Origin: Saprospiraceae bacterium
Lineage (GTDB): Bacteria; Bacteroidota; Bacteroidia; Chitinophagales; Saprospiraceae
Length of the DNA stretch: 64,000 nt
NCBI GenBank assembly: GCA_020631235.1
Contig: JAHDHQ010000006.1
Location: forward strand, 1-64,000
Direction of reading: 5' to 3'
The stretch's first letter is position 1, and every line of letters starts with the position of its first letter. The notes under the pieces were generated by a model. It did not search any database. It had not been told where the DNA came from and was given only the letters and a program-made list of their open reading frames with translations. The position numbers and the translations under genes are program-made. Positions 44,996 to 54,583 of the stretch are shown here, in pieces.

Positions 44996-45105
44996 TTTAT
45001 AAAAATACTTTGTTAATCTATTTATTTCGCCAATGGATATGCAGTTAAAAGGCCTACCGGTTTTTTTTATATGTTTGCGGCTCTTTAGAGAACACACTAA
45101 GTTAA

Positions 45106-47334
45106 ATGATTCTTAAGTATAGAAAACAGATTTTAATATTTTACGGAATACTTACAATAGTGTGTATTCTTTTCTTACCCAAACTTAAGTTTTCTTTCAG
45201 TTTTGAACATTTTTTCCCTCAAGGTGATGATGATTTAGATTTCTTTCTTGAGTTTATTGAGGACTTCGAGACAGATGATAATTTTTTGTTGATTGGTCTG
45301 AAGAACGAACCTTCTGTTTTTGATAGTTCCTTTTTGTCAAGAGTTAAGGGGTTTACAGAAGCAGCAGATTCGCTGCCTTATGTGATCAGTTCACAATCAC
45401 TCAGCTCTTTAAAAGTACCTGTTATTTCACCCTTTGGACTAAATATGGTTCCTTTAGTCAAGACTTTTGATAAAGCGAGTCTCCAAAAAGACAGCATCAA
45501 TATAATGAATGATCCAAGGTGGAAGTTCAATCTAATAAGCGAAGATGCGAAATCACTGACCATAGCCTTAAAACACGACGATTACCTCGGCCTGGAAGAA
45601 TCTACTGCCTTAATGGAGTCCAGTGAAGCACTACTAGAAAAATACGGATTTAAAGAATATCATCATTTGGGAAGAGTCTATTTTCAACATGAATTAGCCT
45701 ATCTCCAAATCCGTGAGTTTATTGTTTCCTCTTCTGTATCCTTTGTCTTAGTTTGTTTAATTCTCTTCCTCCTATTTAGGCAAAAAACGCTCATCATTAT
45801 TTCTCTAAGTACTATTTTATTAGGCTTGATCATTTTTATGGGAATTATTTCCATACTTGGCAGAGAGCTAAACGCAATCTCTGTTTTGTATCCGGTGATC
45901 ATGCTCATTGTAGGAACCAGTGATGTAATCCATATTGTAACTAAATATATTGACGAACTTAAAAAGGGGCATTCGGTAGAGCACTCACTTGATGTGACTA
46001 TCCGGCAAATTGGTTTAGCTACTTTGTTAACTTCATTGACAACTGCCGTTGGTTTTGCCGCTTTGATGACTTCGCGAATTCAGCCAGTCAAGGATTTTGG
46101 GATCAATAGTGCTTTTGGTGTTGTGTTAGCCTACTTTGTGGTTATAACTTTTACACTTGCCTTATTAACTTATTTATCAGTAGATAAACTCAAAAATCAG
46201 ACGACGAACCCTTGGTGGGATCGATGGATGGAAAAAATTTATAAACTCACTATAACAAAAAAGCGACAAATCTTCATAGGCAGCTTAATCTTACTCGGTG
46301 TTTTCATCTATGGCATTTCATTAGTTTCTACCAATTATAAAATTGAAAACAATTTACCCAGAAAGGGAAGAATAACTACCGATTTTAAATTTTTTGAAGA
46401 ACATTTCTCTGGGTTTAGGCCATTAGAATATGCTGTACTTTTAAAAGATGGTAAATCCGTTTTTGATCATGATGTTTTAACTAATATCAACGCTTTAGAT
46501 GAAAAGATAAACAGCTATCCGGGTATAAAATCCACACAATCCATTAATGACATTTTTAAAAGCCTCAACATGGCTAGTCATTTCAATGATCCTTCCTATT
46601 ACACCTTACCAGATTCTGCGGCATTAGCCAATATGATTCAAGTCAAAGATGCAATTCCTAGTATGATGCAGAATGTATTAGTCAGCAAAAGTGGAACAAA
46701 AACACGTATTTCCTCGAGAATTATCGATGAAGGAGCTGACAAAGTTAAAGCGGTGGGTGAAGAAATAGAAGCTTGGGCGAAGGATAATCTTGACGCTTCT
46801 TTAATGTCAGTACGACGAACTGGTACTGGGTTTTTAATCGATAAGAATGCAGTTTATGTCAGGGAAAGCTTAATCTATGGTTTGTTACTTGCTTTAGGCA
46901 TTATTAGTGTGTTAATGGTTTTCTTGTTCCGGGACATTAAAATGTTGTTTATTGCTCTAGTTCCTAATCTGTTTCCCCTACTTTTTGCTGCTGCCTTACT
47001 TGGGTATCTAGGCATTGAACTAGAAGCAAGTATTTCTATCGTTTTTGCTATTGTTTTTGGTATTGCTGTAGATGATTCTATCCATTTTTTGAGTAAGTAT
47101 AAATTGTCTAAAAATAATATGTCTTCAGAAGAGGCAATCTTGGTTACTTTTAAGGAAACCGGAAAAGCCATCACTTTTACAACACTGGTGCTCTTTTTTG
47201 GGTTTATGGTTATGTTGTTTTCAAACCAACCCGCGAGTATGACGGTAGGCCTATTAATTTCAATCACCTTACTAAGTGCATGGCTAGCGGATCTTTTAAT
47301 TCTACCATTATTATTGCGCTTTTTTTACAAATAG
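45106..47334 (+). CDS. RND/MMPL-family membrane transporter
   Basis: 742 residues with the twofold RND layout. Helix 1 (about 8-25) is followed by a large periplasmic loop (26-195), five helices (about 200-385), a second loop (about 395-585) and five further helices. The helix 4 region has GTSDVIHIV and the equivalent in the second half GIAVDDSIHFL, the polar residues used for proton coupling. It is the shorter, single-subunit type (MMPL or hopanoid-exporter-like) rather than the AcrB type, and no membrane-fusion partner is beside it. Likely cargo is a lipid or hydrophobic compound; not determinable from the sequence. Confidence 0.85.
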   Translation: MILKYRKQILIFYGILTIVCILFLPKLKFSFSFEHFFPQGDDDLDFFLEFIEDFETDDNFLLIGLKNEPSVFDSSFLSRVKGFTEAADSLPYVISSQSLSSLKVPVISPFGLNMVPLVKTFDKASLQKDSINIMNDPRWKFNLISEDAKSLTIALKHDDYLGLEESTALMESSEALLEKYGFKEYHHLGRVYFQHELAYLQIREFIVSSSVSFVLVCLILFLLFRQKTLIIISLSTILLGLIIFMGIISILGRELNAISVLYPVIMLIVGTSDVIHIVTKYIDELKKGHSVEHSLDVTIRQIGLATLLTSLTTAVGFAALMTSRIQPVKDFGINSAFGVVLAYFVVITFTLALLTYLSVDKLKNQTTNPWWDRWMEKIYKLTITKKRQIFIGSLILLGVFIYGISLVSTNYKIENNLPRKGRITTDFKFFEEHFSGFRPLEYAVLLKDGKSVFDHDVLTNINALDEKINSYPGIKSTQSINDIFKSLNMASHFNDPSYYTLPDSAALANMIQVKDAIPSMMQNVLVSKSGTKTRISSRIIDEGADKVKAVGEEIEAWAKDNLDASLMSVRRTGTGFLIDKNAVYVRESLIYGLLLALGIISVLMVFLFRDIKMLFIALVPNLFPLLFAAALLGYLGIELEASISIVFAIVFGIAVDDSIHFLSKYKLSKNNMSSEEAILVTFKETGKAITFTTLVLFFGFMVMLFSNQPASMTVGLLISITLLSAWLADLLILPLLLRFFYK

Positions 47335-47396
47335 CTTTTTCCTTTAGCTACTTTTGTGGCTTTATTATCGAATCACATCATTGAAATATATAAAAA

Positions 47397-48926
47397 ATGC
47401 AAAGAGATTTTTTACAGTCTTTAGGTTTAAAAGATAAAAACGATGGAACGTGGACAGGCATAAAAAGTATGTCATCTGACCAGTACATCAGTTCGTACTC
47501 TCCCGTAGATGGAAGTTTAATCGGATCGGTTAGCGTAACCACAGAAAGTCAATACGAGGAGGTAATGCAAAAAGCGCAAGAAGCCTTTAAGGTATGGAGA
47601 AAAATGCCAGCCCCTAAAAGAGGAGAAATTGTGCGTCAATATGGAGAAGCGCTCAGAAAGCACAAAGATGCCTTAGGAAAACTCGTTTCTTTCGAAATGG
47701 GTAAAAGCTTACAAGAGGGCTGGGGAGAGGTCCAAGAAATGATCGACATCTGTGATTTTGCAGTGGGTTTATCTAGACAGCTGTATGGATTAACCATGCA
47801 TTCTGAGCGACCAGATCATAGAATGTACGAACAATGGCATCCGATGGGTGTTGTGGGAATTATTTCTGCTTTCAACTTTCCTGTGGCTGTTTGGTCTTGG
47901 AACTCTATGATCGCTTTAATTTGTGGTGATGTTTGTGTGTGGAAAGGAAGTGAGAAAACACCGATGTGCTCGGTAGCTTGTCAGTTAATTTTCCAAGATG
48001 TTTTAAAAGAAAACAACATTCCTGAAGGAGTTTCTTCGATTATTACGGGAGATTATAAGGTAGGAGAATGGATGACTAAAGATCGTAGAATACCACTGAT
48101 TTCTGCTACCGGAAGTTCTAGAATGGGTAAAATTGTAGGCGCAGAAGTGGCGAAAAGATTAGGCAACTCTTTGTTAGAGTTAGGAGGTAATAATGCCATC
48201 ATAGTTACAGAATCTGCAGAACTAAAACTGGTGTTGACTGGTGCTGTTTTTGGAGCAGTGGGAACTTGTGGTCAACGATGTACTTCTACTAGAAGACTAA
48301 TTGTACATGATAGTATTTATGATACTGTAAAAAATAATTTAATTAAAGCCTATGGACAATTGCGCATTGGAGATCCATTGGATCAAAACAATCATGTGGG
48401 TCCATTAATTGATAAGGATGCTGTGGCGAATTATTTAAACTCGATTAAAGAAGTTAATGCACAAGGAGGAAGCTTTATAGTCGAAGGAGGAGTACTAGAG
48501 GGTGATCAGTATAGTAGCGGCTGTTATGTAAAACCTTGCATTGCTGAAGTAAGTAATGATATGGCTATCGTACAACACGAAACATTTGCGCCTATTTTAT
48601 ATTTAATTAAATACACGGGTGATCTAGAAAATGCCATTGCTATCCAAAATGATGTGCCTCAAGGATTATCTTCAGCCATCATGACTACAAAAATGAAAGA
48701 CGCTGAATTGTTCCTTTCTACTGCTGGTTCTGATTGTGGAATTGCCAATGTAAATATAGGCACAAGTGGCGCTGAAATAGGCGGTGCTTTTGGTGGAGAA
48801 AAAGAAACTGGTGGTGGAAGAGAATCAGGTTCGGACTCTTGGAAAGCCTACATGAGAAGACAAACAAATACGATTAATTATAGTGATGACCTTCCTTTAG
48901 CTCAAGGTATTAAATTCGACTTTTAA
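47397..48926 (+). CDS. Antiquitin-type aldehyde dehydrogenase (alpha-aminoadipic semialdehyde / P6C dehydrogenase)
   Basis: 509 residues. The ALDH7 family oxidises alpha-aminoadipic semialdehyde (in equilibrium with piperideine-6-carboxylate), a step of lysine breakdown. The diagnostic block MYEQWHPMGVVGIISAFNFP (about 143-162) is present, as are the general base in LELGGNN and the catalytic Cys295 in CGQRCTS. NAD+-binding and bridging elements look complete. It stands alone on the plus strand, 62 bp after the RND-type gene, and its stop lies 3 bp from that of the convergent YdbT-like gene. Confidence 0.9.
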   Translation: MQRDFLQSLGLKDKNDGTWTGIKSMSSDQYISSYSPVDGSLIGSVSVTTESQYEEVMQKAQEAFKVWRKMPAPKRGEIVRQYGEALRKHKDALGKLVSFEMGKSLQEGWGEVQEMIDICDFAVGLSRQLYGLTMHSERPDHRMYEQWHPMGVVGIISAFNFPVAVWSWNSMIALICGDVCVWKGSEKTPMCSVACQLIFQDVLKENNIPEGVSSIITGDYKVGEWMTKDRRIPLISATGSSRMGKIVGAEVAKRLGNSLLELGGNNAIIVTESAELKLVLTGAVFGAVGTCGQRCTSTRRLIVHDSIYDTVKNNLIKAYGQLRIGDPLDQNNHVGPLIDKDAVANYLNSIKEVNAQGGSFIVEGGVLEGDQYSSGCYVKPCIAEVSNDMAIVQHETFAPILYLIKYTGDLENAIAIQNDVPQGLSSAIMTTKMKDAELFLSTAGSDCGIANVNIGTSGAEIGGAFGGEKETGGGRESGSDSWKAYMRRQTNTINYSDDLPLAQGIKFDF

Positions 48927-48929
48927 TAT

Positions 48930-50435
48930 TTACATCCAAGCTTTATTGCTTGTTTCTACACGATATAAGAGATAGTCCATAATTTTTTGGGCTGTCTCTT
49001 TTTTTATAAAAGGAAGCACCACAACGCCTCCAGCTGTGGATATCTCCAGTGAAGCTAGGTTTCTTCTTAATTGATACCAACTCTGTTTTAATTGGATCGT
49101 TTGAATTTTGTGGTTTTCGAAAACCATATGTTTAGCTCCATATGCGCCTCCATAAATTGCGGTAACTTGATTAAATAGGGTATATCCTTTTTTCTTGTAT
49201 TTAAACCAGCTGGTACAAATAAAGTATAAATAAAATAGACTGGCTAAAGTAAATTGAATCCATGATTCGGTATATATCATAAATGTAGCCACTAAGAGGT
49301 GTGCTATGGTCCAATTTCTAGCCACATACCAAAAAAAGTGCTTGTCAACTGATGTTTTTTCTGCTTCTGCAATAAAATCAGTATGTCTTAAAAGGTACTG
49401 TTGTATTTCTTCTACGTTTTTTTGATCACAACCTGGAACACTAATGGATTTTCCACTCCGAACTTCTTTACTACTTGCTTGTCTCAAGAAAACCTGAAAC
49501 AAACCTACTTTTTTCTGTAGCCAATTTTGCGCCCATGATATGGTTTGGATTTTTGCATCTTGGGCTGATGTTTGCTTTCTATTTAACAGGCCATAAGAAA
49601 CTCGAAAGCCCGATTTTTCTCGGACCAATTTTAGATCATAGTACTTTAAAGTAATACGTATTAATGAATAAGTAAAAGCAAGTATGGCAAAGAAAAGAAA
49701 CAGTACAAATACTGTATATACACTAGAAGCTATGGTTTGCCATCCCACATTCATCTCGTTTACATAAGAGCGTAATCCCACCTCTTCTAATTGGTCATAA
49801 ATCCAAAAACAAAATGCAATGATCAAGAGCCCCGAACGTATGTGGTTTTCTGTTGCGCCTATTTTTATTAAACTTGGAAAATCGACTTTCATAATTTGAT
49901 GATCGATGTTTTCCTCAACTATATCGTCTGCATTTACCTGTTTATTCAGAACATTGTGGGGCCTCCTTTCTAATAAATAACTCTTGAGACTATTAGCCAT
50001 CGGCCAGGATAGAGCTTGGAGGCTTAACTCAGCTCCAGAACTACCGGCGGTATCTATTTTTAATTTGGCTACATTGAATAAACGATGTACTAATTCTTGT
50101 TCAAAGTTTATGGTTTGAATCCGATCAAAAGGAATGCTTGTTCTTGATTTTCTTAAAATTCCCCGCTCAACAATTAGTTCGTCCTCATCGACATAGAAAT
50201 AGTACTTAAAGAACGAAATAATACTTAAAACCCCAGAAAGAATCCCCATACACGCTAAGAATAATAAAATGCGATCTGACGTGCTTCCTGAGCCTTTCGT
50301 ATTAAAAAGTAAAACTAAAAGTAATGGCCACAGTTGTTTAATGATCCTTCTAAAAATAGAAATGATGATGATTAAAATAGCCACATAAGATTGTCGCCTA
50401 GGAATCGTAAAGTTGAACTCACTCTTCCTCTCCAT
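48930..50435 (-). CDS. YdbT-like protein with bacterial PH domains
   Basis: 501 residues with several membrane helices between three bPH2 domains (about 60-150, 265-350 and 405-490). Each has the DRIQTI/ KIQTI strand and a C-terminal STAGG helix start (IDTAGSSGAELS, ISTAGGVVVLP). YdbT and its partner YdbS have been linked to resistance to antimicrobial compounds in Gram-positive bacteria; the molecular role is unclear. It overlaps the YdbS-like gene by 17 bp and so is co-translated with it. Confidence 0.85.
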   Translation of the reverse strand: MERKSEFNFTIPRRQSYVAILIIIISIFRRIIKQLWPLLLVLLFNTKGSGSTSDRILLFLACMGILSGVLSIISFFKYYFYVDEDELIVERGILRKSRTSIPFDRIQTINFEQELVHRLFNVAKLKIDTAGSSGAELSLQALSWPMANSLKSYLLERRPHNVLNKQVNADDIVEENIDHQIMKVDFPSLIKIGATENHIRSGLLIIAFCFWIYDQLEEVGLRSYVNEMNVGWQTIASSVYTVFVLFLFFAILAFTYSLIRITLKYYDLKLVREKSGFRVSYGLLNRKQTSAQDAKIQTISWAQNWLQKKVGLFQVFLRQASSKEVRSGKSISVPGCDQKNVEEIQQYLLRHTDFIAEAEKTSVDKHFFWYVARNWTIAHLLVATFMIYTESWIQFTLASLFYLYFICTSWFKYKKKGYTLFNQVTAIYGGAYGAKHMVFENHKIQTIQLKQSWYQLRRNLASLEISTAGGVVVLPFIKKETAQKIMDYLLYRVETSNKAWM

Positions 50436-50940
50436 GTTCTAGTTTTTTTAAAATAAAAGACTTTAATTGTTTAGCCTTACCAAGTGTAATGCCGGGTATG
50501 GATATATCGCTTTGGCTTCCTCCTGCAGTAAATATTTTAAGTCTTGCTAGACCAAAAATTCTGGACAATGGCCCTTGTGTCACTTCACAGTGTTGTACTC
50601 TTTTAAATGGGACCAATGTATTTGACTGAAACAACCATCCAGATCTATAAGCAATGTCTTTTTCTCTAAGCGCAAAAGCTTTGTACTTAAAACCTATTAA
50701 AACGGCAAGGATGCGTAACACAAACAATATTGATAAACCGACCAAAGCATACAAAAAGTACTGTTTATCCAGCTTATCGGCATTGAAATAAAAAAAACTA
50801 ATCAGTGCTGACGCGGCTAAAAATAAGCCTATGGTTTGTATAATTCCAATGGTTCGAAATGGCTTCTCTAAAGGTAGATAAGCAATATCTTCCACTGCAG
50901 GCAACGTATCTACATTGATTTGTATATTTTCAAAGCTCAC
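50419..50940 (-). CDS. YdbS-like protein with one PH domain
   Basis: 173 residues. Two membrane helices (about 30-50, 60-80) precede one bPH2 domain (about 85-165) with VPFKRVQHCEV and FTAGGSQSDISI. GTG start. Partner of the downstream YdbT-like gene, which it overlaps by 17 bp; mfd lies 18 bp upstream on the same strand, so all three may form one operon. Confidence 0.85.
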   Translation of the reverse strand: MSFENIQINVDTLPAVEDIAYLPLEKPFRTIGIIQTIGLFLAASALISFFYFNADKLDKQYFLYALVGLSILFVLRILAVLIGFKYKAFALREKDIAYRSGWLFQSNTLVPFKRVQHCEVTQGPLSRIFGLARLKIFTAGGSQSDISIPGITLGKAKQLKSFILKKLEHGEEE

Positions 50941-50958
50941 TAAATAGGATTTAATGTA

Positions 50959-53900
50959 TTAACCAGCTATTTCAAGAATGCGTTCAAGAATGATTCTAGC
51001 TTCTTTTAAGTTTTTTACTTCTTCTCTAATTAAAATTAGATATTTAGCCGTTTGTTTAAGTTGTAAGTTTAAATCTACTTCATCATCAGAAACCAAAGCT
51101 ATGATGTTTTTAAATAATGTAGAATCGTAGTAGCTAGATTGTGCATTGTGGATAAAGAAACCTCTTAGTTTGTTGTTTTTTAAAGACAAGCGCTCAAAAC
51201 CCAGCTTTTTGCATATCCACCTTAATCTGAGCCCATTAAATAACTCTTCTACTTGTTTAGGTATTTTCCCAAATCTATCGGTTAAGCCTGCGGCAAACTT
51301 TATAAGCTCTTCCTCTTTTTCTATTTTATCGATCTGTGTATAAATGTTTAATCGTTCCTGAATATTACTTATATATTCATCTGGGATAAGCATTTCGATA
51401 TCTGCTTCGATTTCTACATCTTGTACATACTTTTTTTCTTTGTCTAGTGCTTCTTTAAACAACTCTTTAAAATCTGTTTCTTTGAGTTCCAATACCGCTT
51501 CTTCTAAAATTTTCTGGTAAGTCTCATAGCCTATATCTGCAATAAACCCACTTTGCTCTCCGCCTAATAAATTACCCGCTCCTCGAATATCAAGATCTTT
51601 CATGGCAATATGAAAACCGCTCCCAAGGTCCGAAAACTCTTCTAGTGTCTGTATTCTTTTTCTTGCATCAGAAGTCAGTGTAGAAATAGGTGGAGCAAAC
51701 AAGTAACAGTATGCCTTTTTATTAGATCGTCCTACTCTTCCTCGCAATTGGTGCAAATCACTCATCCCAAAATGATGGGCATTGTTAATAATAATGGTGT
51801 TTGCATTAGGTATATCTAAGCCAGTTTCTATGATGTTAGTACATACGAGTACATCGTGTTTTTTCTCAATAAAGTTTAACAGTGTTTTCTCAAGCTGTTT
51901 GGGTTCCATTTGACCATGTGCGGTAGCAACATTGACATCCGGACATAGCTTTTTTACCAAAACAGCCATATCATTGAGCGTTTTTACACGGTTGTGCACA
52001 AAAAAGACCTGCCCTCCTCTGTAGATTTCGTAGTAAATGGATTCTTTAACCACACTATCGCTAAATACTCGTCGCTCTGTATAAATAGGCTGACGATTAG
52101 GCGGAGGAGTTTTAATGATAGATAGGTCTCTAGCCGCCATCAATGAGAATTGCAGCGTACGAGGAATCGGCGTAGCTGTTAAGGTTAATGTATCTACATT
52201 TACTTTGAAGTTTCTCAGTTTTTCTTTGGCTGCTACACCAAATTTTTGTTCCTCATCTATGACTAAAAGACCTAGATCTTTAAAGCCTACCTCTTTGTTT
52301 AGCAATGCATGAGTCCCTATGACTATGTCAATTTTTCCTTCCTTTAACTTGGCGATTATTTCCTTTTTTTCCTTGGCGGTTCTAAACCGGTTTACATAAT
52401 CTACAGTGACCCCAAACTCAGCTAATCTTGCACCGAAGGTCTTAAAATGCTGAAGAGCTAAAATAGTTGTAGGGACCAAAATCGCCACTTGCTTACCTCC
52501 AACCACTGCTTTAAATGCTGCTCTAACAGCAATTTCTGTTTTTCCGAATCCTACATCTCCACAGATCAATCGATCCATTGGGTAGGGTTTGCACATATCT
52601 TCTTTTACCGCTTTTGTAGACTCAAACTGATCTGGAGTATCTTCATAAATAAAGGAGGCTTCCAATTCATTTTGTAAATAACCATCCGGTGGAAAAGCAA
52701 ATCCTTTGGATGCTTTCCGTTTTGCATAGAGTTGTATTAACTCTTTCGCAATATCTTTTACTTTTCGCTTCGTTTTACGCTTGAGGTTTTTCCAGGCTTC
52801 TCCACCTATTTTATTTAGCTTAGGAGGTGTTCCGTCTTTCCCAACAAACTTTGATATTTTATGTAATGAGTTAATGCTTACATAAAGCACATCATTGTTT
52901 TGGTAGATTAAGCGGACGGATTCTTGGATATTTCCATTTATGTTTAGTTTTTCAAGACCTGAATACCTTCCTACTCCATGATCGATATGAGTTACAAAAT
53001 CTCCTGCTTGCAGTTCCCTCAGCATCTTAAGATTTACCGCTTGAGACTTGCTAAAACCTTGTTTTAAGGAGTACCTGTGAAAACGTTCGAATATCTGGTG
53101 GTCAGTATAACAAGCTACTTTCCAATCTTCATCTATGAATCCTTCAAAAATATCTTTGCGTATCGGTTTAAAAGCAACTTCTGCTTCTAGGTCTTCAAAA
53201 ATATTATAGAAGCGTTCTATTTGTTTTGTATTGTCTGTAAATAAAAATGAATCAATACCTGCTGCTTCTTTTTCTTTAAGATCCTCAATGAGCAGGCTAA
53301 AGTTTTTATTAAAGACAGGTTGCGGTTTTACTTGGTACTTTATCTTTTCGTTATAATTCTTAATCTTGTCATTATCCTTAAGAAAAAAGATGGTTTGGTC
53401 ACTGATGGACTGTACCACATCATTTGGAAAAACAAAAGCCCGTTCTCTGAGGATTTTCTTTAGTTCATCATCAGACTCTTGATTAAGCATTTTTGCAAAT
53501 TTCTCTGCTTGCTCTAAACAAAAATCCAGACGATCTAACAACATATCAAGCTCCTTAATCCAAACTACGGTGTCTTTAGGAATAACGTTAAATAGAGCGA
53601 TTTTTTGATCTTTACTAAATTGGTTGTTTACATCTGGAATTATAGAAACAAGCGATATATTTTTTACACTTAATTGATTGCTTGGGTCGAAGGTGCGTAT
53701 GTTTTCCACTTCTTCATCAAACAATTCGATTCTATATGGCCATTCGTTGCCGTAGGAAAAAATGTCAATAATGCCTCCTCGTATGGAAAACTGCCCTGGT
53801 TCATAAACAAAGTCTTCTCTGCTAAACCCAAACTCCACCAAAAACTCGATCATCGTGTCTACATCTACCTCTTCTCCTTTTCTGATGGTAATCTTTTGTG

Positions 53901-54360
53901 CTTCTAAATGTTGCGGGTCAATAACCTTTTCAAACAAAGCCTCAGGATAGGTGACGAGAATTTCTTTTTTTCTCAATGTGCTGATCTTATTAATGGTCTC
54001 AGTTCTGATAAGCACATTATTATTGTCTATCGTTTCAAAATATCCAGGCCGTTTGAATGAGTCAGGAAAAAAAAGAACGGACTGTTCTTCGATGCAGTTT
54101 TCTAAAGCATTTTGATAGTATGCAGCGGTTTCTTTATCAGGAGCTATATATAAATGTGAGACATCCGAATTATAAAATAGGCTGGTCAATAATATAGCAT
54201 CATGAGAACCTACTGATCCTTCGATAAGCACTTTACTTTGTTGCTTGCTCGAAGCGTGATGCAATAGCTTATGGCTTCGGGCATCTTCTCTTGCACGATG
54301 CAAGAGTTCCTTAAAGTTTTTATTAAATAATTGGGCGGTATCTTCTTGGCTTATACCCAA
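50959..54360 (-). CDS. mfd: Transcription-repair coupling factor Mfd
   Basis: 1133 residues. It releases stalled RNA polymerase and recruits UvrA to the lesion. Domains in order: UvrB-like N-terminal modules (about 20-340), the RNA-polymerase-interaction domain (FVTHIDHGVGRYSG near 480), the RecG-like translocase with Walker A GDVGFGKTE and DEEQ box, TRG motif in the LTATPIPRTL to RGRVGRS region, and the C-terminal TRCF domain (IEMLIPDEYI onward). The only plausible start is a TTG at 54360; no ATG fits the family N terminus. That TTG lies inside the last codons of a small upstream membrane gene, so translation is probably coupled. Confidence 0.94.
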   Translation of the reverse strand: MGISQEDTAQLFNKNFKELLHRAREDARSHKLLHHASSKQQSKVLIEGSVGSHDAILLTSLFYNSDVSHLYIAPDKETAAYYQNALENCIEEQSVLFFPDSFKRPGYFETIDNNNVLIRTETINKISTLRKKEILVTYPEALFEKVIDPQHLEAQKITIRKGEEVDVDTMIEFLVEFGFSREDFVYEPGQFSIRGGIIDIFSYGNEWPYRIELFDEEVENIRTFDPSNQLSVKNISLVSIIPDVNNQFSKDQKIALFNVIPKDTVVWIKELDMLLDRLDFCLEQAEKFAKMLNQESDDELKKILRERAFVFPNDVVQSISDQTIFFLKDNDKIKNYNEKIKYQVKPQPVFNKNFSLLIEDLKEKEAAGIDSFLFTDNTKQIERFYNIFEDLEAEVAFKPIRKDIFEGFIDEDWKVACYTDHQIFERFHRYSLKQGFSKSQAVNLKMLRELQAGDFVTHIDHGVGRYSGLEKLNINGNIQESVRLIYQNNDVLYVSINSLHKISKFVGKDGTPPKLNKIGGEAWKNLKRKTKRKVKDIAKELIQLYAKRKASKGFAFPPDGYLQNELEASFIYEDTPDQFESTKAVKEDMCKPYPMDRLICGDVGFGKTEIAVRAAFKAVVGGKQVAILVPTTILALQHFKTFGARLAEFGVTVDYVNRFRTAKEKKEIIAKLKEGKIDIVIGTHALLNKEVGFKDLGLLVIDEEQKFGVAAKEKLRNFKVNVDTLTLTATPIPRTLQFSLMAARDLSIIKTPPPNRQPIYTERRVFSDSVVKESIYYEIYRGGQVFFVHNRVKTLNDMAVLVKKLCPDVNVATAHGQMEPKQLEKTLLNFIEKKHDVLVCTNIIETGLDIPNANTIIINNAHHFGMSDLHQLRGRVGRSNKKAYCYLFAPPISTLTSDARKRIQTLEEFSDLGSGFHIAMKDLDIRGAGNLLGGEQSGFIADIGYETYQKILEEAVLELKETDFKELFKEALDKEKKYVQDVEIEADIEMLIPDEYISNIQERLNIYTQIDKIEKEEELIKFAAGLTDRFGKIPKQVEELFNGLRLRWICKKLGFERLSLKNNKLRGFFIHNAQSSYYDSTLFKNIIALVSDDEVDLNLQLKQTAKYLILIREEVKNLKEARIILERILEIAG

Positions 54361-54506
54361 TCAAATGCATACACTAAAGAGGTAAATAAAAATGGTAACA
54401 TTACCCAAAACCACTCAGGTAAGAATACTAGGAAGGCTACCGTACCAATAAGTGATATAACGAAATATAGCCAATATTTTCCTGTTGATTTGCTTTCTGA
54501 AGTCAT
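54351..54506 (-). CDS. 51-residue predicted membrane protein overlapping mfd start
   Basis: A short ATG-started frame encodes a protein that begins MTSESKSTGKYW and contains two hydrophobic stretches (about 11-29 and 31-48) separated by LPEW, a hairpin-like membrane topology. It ends FDWV-TAA, with the stop overlapping the TTG start of mfd by 10 bp. A -7 box lies 18 bp upstream. Reasons to accept it: charged N terminus, clean two-helix design, a promoter, and the stop/start overlap. No family is recognised. Confidence 0.65.
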   Translation of the reverse strand: MTSESKSTGKYWLYFVISLIGTVAFLVFLPEWFWVMLPFLFTSLVYAFDWV

Positions 54507-54524
54507 AACGTTAATTTCTGATAG

Positions 54525-54532
54525 CAAAGCTA
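54525..54532 (-). promoter_or_regulatory. Possible -7 box for the small membrane gene and mfd
   Basis: The minus strand reads TAGCTTTG, a full match to TAnnTTTG, 18 bp before the ATG of the 51-residue gene. The -33 element is not clear. Confidence 0.42.
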
Positions 54533-54583
54533 AAAAAACAATTTAAATTTACGTTTATTCCTTTCCTAACAATCTTTAAAATA

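Noticed and set aside
44995-45097. 34-codon N-terminal extension of RNase HII
   Set aside because: The family starts just before the AGCDEAGRG motif; the extension looks like untranslated leader in an open frame.
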